Positions 1 through 6,429 of a stretch of DNA of 8,688 bases are shown in pieces (within the stretch, counting starts at the first letter, position 1; each line of letters opens with the position of its first letter). Position numbers and translations under genes: made by a program. A model generated the notes under the pieces. The model was given only the letters and a program-made list of their open reading frames with translations, was not told the DNA's origin and did not search any database. The DNA comes from Caldilineae bacterium (GTDB lineage: Bacteria > Chloroflexota > Anaerolineae > J102), in the NCBI GenBank assembly GCA_011192085.1, contig DUEQ01000323.1, forward strand, positions 1 through 8,688, given 5' to 3'.

Positions 1-32
1 TTAGGCTAACGTAGTGGAGAAGCGAGCCCCCA

Positions 33-69
33 GGCTGTTTTCAGCCGATGGCCGCCCTGCGTAAGGGCG
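33..69 (+). terminator. Two small hairpins upstream of the response regulator; the second is terminator-like
   Basis: GGCTG (33-37) pairs with CAGCC (42-46) around a TTTT loop. CGCCCT (53-58) pairs with AGGGCG (64-69) around a five-base loop and is followed directly by TTTATC. The second stem plus the short T run resembles a weak intrinsic terminator for a gene ending left of the window. No coding end is recognisable in the first 70 bases, so this could also be part of a leader or of a divergent control region. The stems are seen directly; the function is inferred. Confidence 0.35.
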
Positions 70-70
70 T

Positions 71-100
71 TTATCAAAAATGATACATTTCTTTTACAAT
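71..100 (+). promoter_or_regulatory. Candidate sigma-70-type promoter for the two-component operon
   Basis: TTATCA at 71-76 (4 of 6 match to TTGACA) and TACAAT at 95-100 (5 of 6 match to TATAAT) are separated by 18 bases in a locally AT-rich stretch. Transcription would begin near 107, about 30 bases before the ATG at 137. This argues against the longer reading frame starting at 80, which would begin inside the promoter. It is a consensus match only. Confidence 0.45.
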
Positions 101-136
101 ACGATTATTCATTCCACCCTTGGGGGCTACCCAATT

Positions 137-811
137 ATGCCCAAAATCTTGATCATTGAAGATGGGGCCGCCATTGTCGAACTCGTGGCCCTGTATCTGC
201 AGCGGGAAGGTTTCGACACGGTTGCAGCCTACGACGGCGTGGAGGGCTTGATCGCGGTCAAACGAGAGCAGCCCGACCTTGTCATCCTCGATTTGATGCT
301 GCCCGAGTTGGATGGCTGGGAGGTGTGCAGGCGGCTGCGACAGGAAACAGACATCCCTATCATCATGCTCACGGCCCGCGGGGACGATGTGGATAAGATC
401 GTGGGGTTAGAGCTGGGCGCGGATGATTATGTGACCAAGCCCTTCAACCCACGCGAGCTCGTCGCGCGGGTGAAGGCGGTCTTGCGTCGGGGGCGCGGGG
501 CCGCTCAGCAGGGCGACATGATCCATCTGGCGCAACTGAAGGTGGACTCCGCCCGGCGGGAGGTGCGGGTGCGCGGGGAGCTCGTTTCCTTGCGCAGCAA
601 GGAATTCGAACTGCTGCGAACGCTGGCCCAACAGCCGGGCATGGTGTTCTCTCGCGAGCAATTGCTGAATCAGGTGTGGGGCTATGATTATCTCGGCGGC
701 ACGCGCACTGTGGATGTGCACATCGCGCAGTTGCGCCAGAAGATACGGGATTGTGGCGTGCACATCGAAACCGTGTGGGGCGTCGGCTACAAGCTCTGTG
801 TAGACGCATGA
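137..811 (+). CDS. OmpR/PhoB-family DNA-binding response regulator
   Basis: This 224-residue protein is the cytoplasmic output half of a two-component system. The receiver domain covers about residues 3-115: acidic pocket E8/D9, phosphoacceptor D52 in VILDLMLPELDG, T79 in MLTA and K101 in VTKPFNP. A winged-helix DNA-binding domain of the Trans_reg_C type covers about 128-222, with SLRSKEFELL, the RTVDVHIAQLRQKI recognition region and the VWGVGYKL wing. Phosphorylation at D52 is expected to alter DNA binding. The start is taken as the ATG at 137 because the family begins with PKILIIED. An in-frame ATG at 80 would add 19 unrelated residues and overlap the likely promoter. A G-rich stretch (122-126) about ten bases upstream is only a weak ribosome site. 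Glycine follows the ED pair where a glutamate is common; the two acidic residues themselves are kept. The stop overlaps the kinase start as ATGA. Target genes cannot be told from the sequence. Confidence 0.93.
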   Translation: MPKILIIEDGAAIVELVALYLQREGFDTVAAYDGVEGLIAVKREQPDLVILDLMLPELDGWEVCRRLRQETDIPIIMLTARGDDVDKIVGLELGADDYVTKPFNPRELVARVKAVLRRGRGAAQQGDMIHLAQLKVDSARREVRVRGELVSLRSKEFELLRTLAQQPGMVFSREQLLNQVWGYDYLGGTRTVDVHIAQLRQKIRDCGVHIETVWGVGYKLCVDA

Positions 812-2238
812 CGAACACCCTTCGGTTCCGGCTCTTGCTTTCCTACGCCATCCTCACGGCTATCATCCTGATGGTGGCGGGCCTGACGCTGACTTTGGCC
901 TGGCGCAGCGTGCAAGATCGGGTGATTCGCACCCGGCTTGTCGCGGCCGCGCCGCTCACCACCCGGCTGGTGCGGGAATTATGGCGCAATGGCTCGCCTC
1001 CTGCGACCATCACATCGGAACTGAGCAGGCCCTTGCAGGCCCGCAACGCGCGTCTGCTGCTGGTGCACCATGGGCGCGTGGTCGCCGATTCCGCGGGAGG
1101 AGAGCTGGTGGGCGCGTCCTTCGATCTGCCCTTCTCCCCCGCGCGTTTGCGAAGGTCCACGCGGGTTCCTCTTGCGGGCGTGTTCACCGCGCCCAATGGT
1201 CGCGAGTTTCTCTACGCCCTCATGGCGCTGTCCCCGCCCAAGGGCGCGGCGTCGGACGCTTCGCCTCTCTATGTCATTCAAATGAGTCCGCGGCGATTTC
1301 CCGACATCGTGCGGGAGATCGCCGCGGAGCTGGGGTGGGCGGCGCTGATGGCCCTGTTGGCGGGGCTGCTTTTCTCCTGGTTCCTCAGCCGCTGGATCAC
1401 CCGCCCGCTGACGCAAATCGCGCAGGCGGCTGATCAGATCGCCCAGGGCGACCTGGACCTGCACCTGGAGGTTTCGGGCCCAGCCGAGGTGAAGCATGTC
1501 GCGCGGCAGTTCAACCACATGGCCCAGGAGGTGCGCGCGTCTCGTCAGGCCCAGCAGGCGTTCATCGCCAATGTCTCTCACGACCTGAAGACGCCTCTGA
1601 CCGTCATCCAGGGGTTTTCTCAGGCCCTGGTGGAGGGTGTGATCGGGGACCCGGCCAGCGCGCAACGGGCTGCGCATGTCATTCATCAGGAATCGCAGCG
1701 CATGGGACGGCTGGTGGATCAGTTGCTCGATCTGGCGCGGCTGGAATCGGGCCAGGTCCAGATGCGGCGCCAGCCGGTGGCGCTGAAGACTCTGGCCGCC
1801 GAGGCGCTGGCCCGTTTTCATCTGGCCGCGGAGCGGAAGGGCGTCACGTTGTCCCTGGTGGGAGAGGATGTGCTGGTCGAGGGGGACCGGGATCGGCTGA
1901 TGCAGGCGTGCGCGAATCTATTGGACAATGGCGTGCGGCACACGCCCGAGGGCGGATTGGTGGCTTGCCGGGTGGGACGCGCCGTGGACGCGCCGGGCAT
2001 GGCCGAGCTCGTCGTACAAGACACCGGTCCAGGCATTCCGCCAGAGATATTGCCGCGGGTGTTCGATCGCTTCTATCAGGGCGATAGGGCCCGGCGGCGA
2101 GGCAGCGCCGGGCTGGGGCTTTCTATCGTACAGGAGATCGTGCGGGCCCATGGCGGCCGCGTGGAGGTTCGATCCAAACCGGATCAGGGCGCGACCTTCC
2201 GCATCCTCCTCCACCTGTTATCCCACCCCGCATCATGA
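808..2238 (+). CDS. Membrane sensor histidine kinase with HAMP domain
   Basis: This 476-residue protein is the partner kinase of the upstream regulator, translationally coupled through ATGA (808-811). It has a short cytoplasmic N-terminus, TM1 at about residues 9-32, an extracytoplasmic sensor region of about 140 residues (33-173), TM2 at about 175-195 and a HAMP linker at 196-247. The HisKA dimerisation domain carries the H-box ANVSHDLKTPLT with phosphoacceptor H258. The HATPase_c domain has N-box ANLLDNGVRHTP (N370, N374), G1 DTGPGIP from D405, an F-box VFDRFY and G2 GLGLSI near 435-440. All catalytic boxes are intact. The sensor region shows no motif I recognise, so the signal is unknown. 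In overall architecture it resembles ResE/PhoR-type kinases. An in-frame GTG/ATG start at about 751 would overlap the regulator by 61 bases and add an arginine-rich tail; it is rejected in favour of the coupled ATG. The gene converges with the - strand series, and no clear terminator is visible in the 54-base gap. Confidence 0.93.
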   Translation: MTNTLRFRLLLSYAILTAIILMVAGLTLTLAWRSVQDRVIRTRLVAAAPLTTRLVRELWRNGSPPATITSELSRPLQARNARLLLVHHGRVVADSAGGELVGASFDLPFSPARLRRSTRVPLAGVFTAPNGREFLYALMALSPPKGAASDASPLYVIQMSPRRFPDIVREIAAELGWAALMALLAGLLFSWFLSRWITRPLTQIAQAADQIAQGDLDLHLEVSGPAEVKHVARQFNHMAQEVRASRQAQQAFIANVSHDLKTPLTVIQGFSQALVEGVIGDPASAQRAAHVIHQESQRMGRLVDQLLDLARLESGQVQMRRQPVALKTLAAEALARFHLAAERKGVTLSLVGEDVLVEGDRDRLMQACANLLDNGVRHTPEGGLVACRVGRAVDAPGMAELVVQDTGPGIPPEILPRVFDRFYQGDRARRRGSAGLGLSIVQEIVRAHGGRVEVRSKPDQGATFRILLHLLSHPAS

Positions 2239-2292
2239 TCTCATCCGACAGTCTGATTCCCACATCGCCCCTCCGCCTCACCCCCACACGCT

Positions 2293-3207
2293 TTACCCGT
2301 TCCAGAAGGGGGCGAGATAGATGTCTTCCAGATTCTTTGCGATCTCATCCAATTCATCGGGCCGGGGAAGCCGCTGGTTGAGCTGACGAAAATGCGTGGT
2401 GATCCAGAGATAAAGGTCGGTGCGGGTGCGTTTGGGGAAGTGCGCCATCACGCCCGAGTCCCGGATCATCTCGCAGATGGGGCGGTAAAGCTGTTCATGC
2501 CAGGCGCGTACGGCCTGGGGCCATTCCCGAGGCTTTTCGCCCGGTTTGCGGTTGAGATAGCGAAAGAGCGCGATGTGGCGAAGCAGGCGGGCGTAGTAGC
2601 GGGGCTCGCTTAGGCGCAAATCCACTCCGGGCAGGATCTCATCCGCCCGAGTCACCCGCAGGAAATCGCCATACGCGCGGATGTCGGGCAGGTCGTTGGG
2701 TTTGAGATCGGGGTGCAGGGGCACCCGCGAGGTGATCTCCAGCACATGGGCCTGGATGGTCTTGTCGCCGTGAGCCCGGGCTACGGAGACGCGATGGTGC
2801 CCATCCCGCACAAAATACACATCCCCCAACTTGTATAGCTCCACCGGGCGCATGGGCAGACCATAGCGACGGGCCGCCTCCACCCGCTGCCAGCGGTCGC
2901 GCAGCCCCTCATGTTTGGGCAAAAATGCGAGATCGAATTCGCGATATCGGTCTACGCTGCCCCGAATGGCGTCCAGGGGCACATCCTGCACGCCCAGGTC
3001 CACGGGCTCGCCTGAGGCCAGCGTCTCGCTCAATTCGCCAAAATCAAGCAGGTGATTGCGGTAGCCACGCAAGAAGGCCATGATGTCGTGCAAAAGCACT
3101 TTGCGTCGGGCCCGGTCGAACTCCCGGGCCGCAGGGCTGTCCTCGCCATACTGAGCGGCGAGCTGTTGGTCCTGGCGTTGCAGGAATTCAGGATCGAGGT
3201 CAGTCAT
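2293..3207 (-). CDS. ParB/sulfiredoxin-fold-like protein of unknown function
   Basis: This 304-residue soluble protein has no signal peptide or membrane segment. A central segment (about residues 74-160) looks like the ParB N-terminal/sulfiredoxin-type fold: DVPLDAIRGSVDRY, then the strand VYFVRDG followed by GHHRVSVARAHG (136-147), matching the G-x-x-R box that binds a nucleotide in ParB-like proteins. The helical N-terminus (1-60) and a C-terminal segment (about 235-300) containing FPKRTRTDLYLWI lie outside that fold. No helix-turn-helix is evident, and the sequence is unlike a chromosome-partition ParB, so a segregation role is not supported. From memory, similar proteins with a TEADLYLW-like tail occur in Chloroflexota and are often annotated only as conserved, DUF4032-like or universal-stress-like; this needs checking. 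The ATG at 3207 is supported by GGAG five bases upstream. A longer frame from 3480 would run through the upstream repeat into the phosphoesterase gene. Function could be nucleotide binding or hydrolysis; substrate unknown. Confidence 0.75.
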   Translation of the reverse strand: MTDLDPEFLQRQDQQLAAQYGEDSPAAREFDRARRKVLLHDIMAFLRGYRNHLLDFGELSETLASGEPVDLGVQDVPLDAIRGSVDRYREFDLAFLPKHEGLRDRWQRVEAARRYGLPMRPVELYKLGDVYFVRDGHHRVSVARAHGDKTIQAHVLEITSRVPLHPDLKPNDLPDIRAYGDFLRVTRADEILPGVDLRLSEPRYYARLLRHIALFRYLNRKPGEKPREWPQAVRAWHEQLYRPICEMIRDSGVMAHFPKRTRTDLYLWITTHFRQLNQRLPRPDELDEIAKNLEDIYLAPFWNG

Positions 3208-3237
3208 GTGGGCTCCAAACGGGCGTTGAACGACGGG

Positions 3238-3329
3238 TTGGAGGGGAGACGATGGGCGGCGGATGATAGACCATGGAGGGCGGACAATGCGTTGTGGCCT
3301 GACGGCCATCCTCCATCGTCTCCCCTCTA
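3238..3329. repeat. Nested inverted-repeat element between phosphoesterase and ParB-like genes
   Basis: A perfect 15-base inverted repeat, GAGGGGAGACGATGG at 3241-3255 and its complement at 3313-3327, encloses 57 bases. Inside are alternative pairings: ATGGAGG (3273-3279) with CCTCCAT (3310-3316), which competes with the outer stem; TGGCC (3295-3299) with GGCCA (3304-3308); and ACAA (3284-3287) with TTGT (3292-3295). The outer arm reaches the phosphoesterase TAG at 3329-3327. The element fills most of the 119-base gap. It may be a dispersed REP- or MITE-like sequence, or an RNA structure stabilising or ending the upstream message. No T run follows, so a standard intrinsic terminator is unlikely. 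Structure is seen directly; class is inferred. Confidence 0.6.
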
Positions 3330-4010
3330 TCCTCTTCTTTCCAAAGGGGGGAAGGGCAGGTTCAGTAGCTTCCAGGGGTAGACGTTGATGATCTCGGTCT
3401 GGGCGTAGAGGGAGCGGGTGACTTCGGTCTGGCGGTAGACATGCTGGTGGCCATGGATGAGGTAGCGGGGTTTGAACCATCGCATGAAAGCGAGAAATGC
3501 TTTGAACCCAATGTGAGGTCGGTCGGCTGCGTCATGAATGCCGAAAGGGGGGGAGTGCGCGACCAGGATGTCGAGAGAGCGTCCGTAGAGGAGGCGGTTC
3601 ATGATCAAACGGGGAGCCATCTTGAGGACCAGCTCCCACATCCCGGCCTGGGTGTACTGGTAGTTGGGATTGCGGTTGTAGCGATGCGAGCCTTCCAACC
3701 CCATGAGAATCAGGCCGTGCGCAAAGAGCAAGCGGGCGTGCAGATTCACGCCGCCTGGCGGCTCATGGACGATCTGGCGATTGGCGCGATGCTCGGGGCG
3801 ATCGTGGTTGCCGTGGACGTAGTACAACGGCTTGTTGAGCATCGAGACCATGTATTCGAGATAGTAGTATGGCAGGTCCCCACATCCTAGAATGAAATCC
3901 ACATCCCCAACGACATTCGTAATCGTCGGGCCATACAGCCTGGGTTCGACCTTGTCGCTGACGGCCAGGACGCGGTAACGCGGCGCGGGAATGTGTGTGC
4001 GGTAGGTCAA
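3327..4010 (-). CDS. Calcineurin-like metallophosphoesterase
   Basis: This 227-residue cytoplasmic protein belongs to the calcineurin-like phosphoesterase superfamily. Metal-binding motifs appear in order: VSDK (D19), GCGDLP (D45), GNHD (67-70), AHSPPFG (H152) and GHQHVY (H188, H190). The usual first motif D-x-H reads D-K-V here, so the histidine ligand or catalytic residue of motif I is absent. I recall related proteins with SDEV at this place, which would make it a subfamily trait. The substrate is unknown; phosphodiesters or phosphomonoesters are possible. The start is the TTG at 4010: no ATG or GTG lies suitably in frame, and the sequence soon enters the first domain strand (YRVLAVSD). 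The ribosome site is poor, and the gene begins eight bases after the Lon-domain stop, so translation may depend on its neighbour. Its stop codon abuts the inverted-repeat element at 3241-3327. Confidence 0.85.
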   Translation of the reverse strand: MTYRTHIPAPRYRVLAVSDKVEPRLYGPTITNVVGDVDFILGCGDLPYYYLEYMVSMLNKPLYYVHGNHDRPEHRANRQIVHEPPGGVNLHARLLFAHGLILMGLEGSHRYNRNPNYQYTQAGMWELVLKMAPRLIMNRLLYGRSLDILVAHSPPFGIHDAADRPHIGFKAFLAFMRWFKPRYLIHGHQHVYRQTEVTRSLYAQTEIINVYPWKLLNLPFPPLERRG

Positions 4011-4018
4011 GTTGGTCG

Positions 4019-4714
4019 TTAGTTCAGTGAAATGACGCCCTCAGACCCGTAGCCATCGAACAAGTTGTTGGCGGGAGATGCGATGGTGTCGTTGATCCAG
4101 TCCATCAGGTTGAGCTCGCTGCTGAGGTGCTGGATCTCCTGGCGGAAGAGTTCGGGCAGGGTGGGAATGTTCAGCAGGGTCTGTTTCTGCTGGTTGTTGA
4201 TTTGCAACACCGATGCGGTGATGTAGGCCAGTTGCTCGGGCGTTTCGGGCAGGTCGGGGAGCTGAAAATCGTAGCCAGAGGCCTCGGTCAACGCATCCAG
4301 GTAGGATTCCAGCATGTCGCCCACGATATCGGAGAGGGAAAAGGCTTCTTCACTTTCGGCCTGGGCAAGGGGAAAGCTGCTGATCTCGGCTTGAAGAAAG
4401 GCGCGCGTGTCGTAAAAGTGCTGCACCTGGAAGCGTTCGCCGCCGTAGATCTGAATGTGATAGGTGTCGTCCGACTGGCGGGCGACCTGGAAGATGTGGG
4501 CCATGACGCCCACGCGATGGGGCAGGGGGCTGGGGTCTTGCCGCGTGGGGGGGCGGTTTAGCACAATGCCAAAGGGCGAGCCGGTGTGGATGCACATCTG
4601 CAGAAGCTCCTTGTAGCGGGGCTCGAAGATGTGCAGCATTTTGATCTGGCCCGGAAAGAAGACCATGGAGAGGGGGAAGATGGGTATCAGGTTCGTGCGA
4701 TGATAGTCGTTCAC
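4019..4714 (-). CDS. Stand-alone Lon N-terminal (substrate-binding) domain protein
   Basis: This 231-residue protein matches the LON substrate-binding domain (PF02190 type) along most of its length. It begins LIPIFPLSMVFFPGQ, then LHIFEPRYKELL (28-39) and FGIVL (48-52). The core continues with HRVGVMAHI (67-74) and the QIYGGERFQV strand (88-97), followed by a helical part to about 205. No AAA+ ATPase or Ser-Lys protease domain follows, so it is not Lon itself. Such single-domain proteins are widespread and are thought to bind peptides or unfolded protein, but their role is not settled. The GTG start at 4714 overlaps the truD stop as GTGA and leaves a protein of family size. A longer frame from 4897 would lie inside truD. 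No Shine-Dalgarno sequence is seen, consistent with translational coupling. The phosphoesterase follows after eight bases. Confidence 0.85.
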   Translation of the reverse strand: MNDYHRTNLIPIFPLSMVFFPGQIKMLHIFEPRYKELLQMCIHTGSPFGIVLNRPPTRQDPSPLPHRVGVMAHIFQVARQSDDTYHIQIYGGERFQVQHFYDTRAFLQAEISSFPLAQAESEEAFSLSDIVGDMLESYLDALTEASGYDFQLPDLPETPEQLAYITASVLQINNQQKQTLLNIPTLPELFRQEIQHLSSELNLMDWINDTIASPANNLFDGYGSEGVISLN

Positions 4715-5760
4715 GTTGTTTCGAGTTTTGGGAGGGATGAGGCGGGCTTCATGACTTCCCGCAAGAGGATGGTGGCGTAAGCGCCTTTGGGCAGATAAAA
4801 GGTTAGACGCAACCCCAGGGGGTGAGGTTTCACCTGGATGGGTTGCAGAAAGATCCGTCCGACGCGGCGGTTGCCGTCGGTGCGATGCTTGCGCCACTGG
4901 TCGGGGGTGACCGGGGAGCGGGCCAGGATGTCGGCTTCCAGGGCCAGGGCCTCGGCCTGAGGCTGCCTCATTTTATACCCAAACAGCGGTCCTGTAAAGG
5001 TTATCTCCCCTCGGTCGAAGCGCGTCTGATCCGCGGCCACATCCTCTACAATGAACATCCCGCCCGTATCTGTCTTTTTCGCCAGATCGCCCAACACGAT
5101 CTTATCAAACAGCCCCCGTTCCATGCGCAGAGCCAGATACTCGTTGAAGAGTTGCGATTGGTAGGCGGAGATGAGCAGTCGGGTCAGCCATTTCTGCCTG
5201 GGGCGTCGTTTTTGGCCCGTGAGGATGGCCAGGCCCTGGGTCGCGTTGTCGCCAAACCGCCCGAAACGCTGTTCTCCGAAGAAGTTGGGCAGCCCGCGCG
5301 CCTCCAACGCCCGGGCGATGGTTTGGGCTCGGATCATCGCATCCTCCGCCTGCGGATGGAGGATGGTGATGGTGAAGCGGTTGCCCAGCAGATGGCCGGG
5401 GCGGAGCTTGCGGTTGTGGGGGATGGCCCATTCGAATTCGTACCCCAGGCTGCGGATGGCTTCCTCCGCCCGCGCCGGGCTGATTCCAGGCAGCGAGAAG
5501 ACCTGCGTCACCCGCGCGTGCTTGTCCTTGAGCCCGGCGTAACCGATGCCCTCCGGCCAGATGTTCAGAGCCCGAGCCAGATGCTGCACGACTTCGCGGG
5601 TGGTCTGGCCCTCGCGGGTGAAGCGGGCGAAGGTGTGTTCTCCCTCGCCCGTGGGCGCATACAGCGCCACCTCCTCCACGATGAAGTGCTCGGGCTCAGC
5701 CTTGATCTCGCCGCCCGCGCCGGGCAGCTCGGGGGTGATGTAGGGGAGTTGTGTCGTCAT
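4711..5760 (-). CDS. truD: tRNA pseudouridine(13) synthase TruD
   Basis: TruD converts uridine 13 in the D-arm of certain tRNAs to pseudouridine. The 349-residue product is normal for bacteria. Family features: KAEPEHFIVEEV near the N-terminus (20-31); the catalytic motif GYAGLKDKHARVTQ with nucleophile D79; NFFGEQRFGRFGDN (159-172); SAYQSQLFNEYLALRM (198-213); and the C-terminal LPKGAYATILLREVMK (323-338). All expected motifs are intact. The start is the ATG at 5760, which shares ATGA with the stop of the vapC-like toxin. A frame extending to 5904 would add 48 residues inside the toxin gene and is rejected. The ribosome site is weak, which suggests reinitiation after the toxin is translated. 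The 3' end overlaps the Lon-domain gene by GTGA. Placement directly behind a PIN-domain RNase gene is unusual (see findings). Confidence 0.95.
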   Translation of the reverse strand: MTTQLPYITPELPGAGGEIKAEPEHFIVEEVALYAPTGEGEHTFARFTREGQTTREVVQHLARALNIWPEGIGYAGLKDKHARVTQVFSLPGISPARAEEAIRSLGYEFEWAIPHNRKLRPGHLLGNRFTITILHPQAEDAMIRAQTIARALEARGLPNFFGEQRFGRFGDNATQGLAILTGQKRRPRQKWLTRLLISAYQSQLFNEYLALRMERGLFDKIVLGDLAKKTDTGGMFIVEDVAADQTRFDRGEITFTGPLFGYKMRQPQAEALALEADILARSPVTPDQWRKHRTDGNRRVGRIFLQPIQVKPHPLGLRLTFYLPKGAYATILLREVMKPASSLPKLETT

Positions 5761-6167
5761 TGCGGATACACCAGCAGCCCCATCTGGCTGAAATGATGAT
5801 CGAAGGTGAACGCCTGTTGCACGCCCAATTGTCGGGCCAGGGCCAGGGACGCACAGTCGGTGTAGCTCCAGCCTTTGTCCATGTAGCGGCTGAACAGATG
5901 CCACGTCGCCATCTCCTCCCGCTGACCGAAGATGACCATTTCGATGTGGCGGCTGTTGCGCAGACGCATGCCCAGTTGCAGGGCCGCCGAGACGCCCAGT
6001 CGCATCTTCACCAGAGTCATGATCTCATCGAAAACATGATTCGAAAGGAGAAACACCCCTTGCCTGGCGAAGCTGCGCAGGAAAGGGGTCGCTAGCATGT
6101 GGTTGGGGTCTCGGCGGTCGACGACAGCATAAAGCGAGCTGGCGTCAATAATCATCTTTTCGTTCAT
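5757..6167 (-). CDS. PIN-domain ribonuclease toxin, VapC-like
   Basis: This 136-residue protein has the size and motifs of VapC toxins, which are Mg2+-dependent RNases that usually cut tRNA or 23S rRNA. Four acidic active-site positions are visible: D8 in MIIDASSLY, E48 in VFDEIM, D104 in SYTDCASLALA and D123 in TFDHHF. The order and spacing fit a complete PIN domain, so it is probably active. Two starts are possible. ATG at 6167 (MNEKMIID) overlaps the antitoxin gene by 23 bases; ATG at 6155 (MIIDAS) overlaps by 11. Both have weak ribosome sites. The longer is listed. Overlap with the upstream antitoxin is typical of vapBC operons. The stop is shared with the truD start as ATGA. The RNA target cannot be read from the sequence. 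Confidence 0.88.
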   Translation of the reverse strand: MNEKMIIDASSLYAVVDRRDPNHMLATPFLRSFARQGVFLLSNHVFDEIMTLVKMRLGVSAALQLGMRLRNSRHIEMVIFGQREEMATWHLFSRYMDKGWSYTDCASLALARQLGVQQAFTFDHHFSQMGLLVYPQ

Positions 6168-6429
6168 CGGCCAGCTTCGCGACATGGTATGGGGGGATGG
6201 CGTAAATGACTTGGTCGAGGTTCTCGCTGGTGACGCCGTCATCCGGGCCTTCGGCCAGGCCGATGATGCCCCATAGGGGGTCGTCGCTCAGGGTGTGCGA
6301 CTGGCGCGCTTCGATAGCCTGACTGAGAAGCTTCCCAAGGAGGGCGGACATGCTCACCCCCTCCCGTTTCGCTTCCTCGGCCAGCCATTCATGCTGCCAG
6401 TCTTCGAGGATCATTTGCACGCGTTTCAT
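6145..6429 (-). CDS. Ribbon-helix-helix antitoxin, VapB/CopG-like
   Basis: This 94-residue protein is the likely antitoxin for the overlapping PIN toxin. Residues 2-7 (KRVQMI) would form the DNA-binding beta strand. They are followed by two helices, DWQHEWLAEEAKREG and SMSALLGKLLSQAIEA, as in MetJ/Arc-type ribbon-helix-helix dimers. The C-terminal half (about 48-94, DPLWGIIGLAEG onward, acidic and polar) would wrap the toxin. The start is the ATG at 6429, which has AGGAGG five bases upstream (6440-6435), the best ribosome site in the window. An in-frame alternative at 6468 would begin in the promoter spacer and is rejected. RHH antitoxins usually bind their own promoter, and the upstream region contains suitable repeats. 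A strong ribosome site here and weak ones for the toxin fit excess antitoxin production. Confidence 0.85.
   Translation of the reverse strand: MKRVQMILEDWQHEWLAEEAKREGVSMSALLGKLLSQAIEARQSHTLSDDPLWGIIGLAEGPDDGVTSENLDQVIYAIPPYHVAKLADERKDDY

Noticed and set aside
25..128. 8-base inverted repeat AGCCCCCA (25-32) and TGGGGGCT (121-128)
   Set aside because: It is short, low in complexity and 88 bases apart; chance is a good explanation.
979..1821. 280-residue open frame antisense to the histidine kinase
   Set aside because: It lies wholly opposite a well-supported kinase, is rich in R, Q and H, shows no domain, and such frames are common opposite GC-rich genes.
2239..2292. Terminator between the convergent kinase and ParB-like genes
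   Set aside because: No stem with a T run was found on either strand in this 54-base gap.
3208..3480. N-terminal extension of the ParB-like protein to 3480
   Set aside because: It is proline/arginine-rich, translates the inverted repeat and the phosphoesterase 3' end, and the ATG at 3207 has a good ribosome site.
4822..5796. 324-residue open frame antisense to truD
   Set aside because: It mirrors truD in the opposite strand with no recognisable motif; TruD motifs are intact across the same stretch.
5761..5904. N-terminal extension of TruD to 5904
   Set aside because: It lies inside the toxin gene; the family starts near the ATG at 5760, which forms a normal ATGA overlap.
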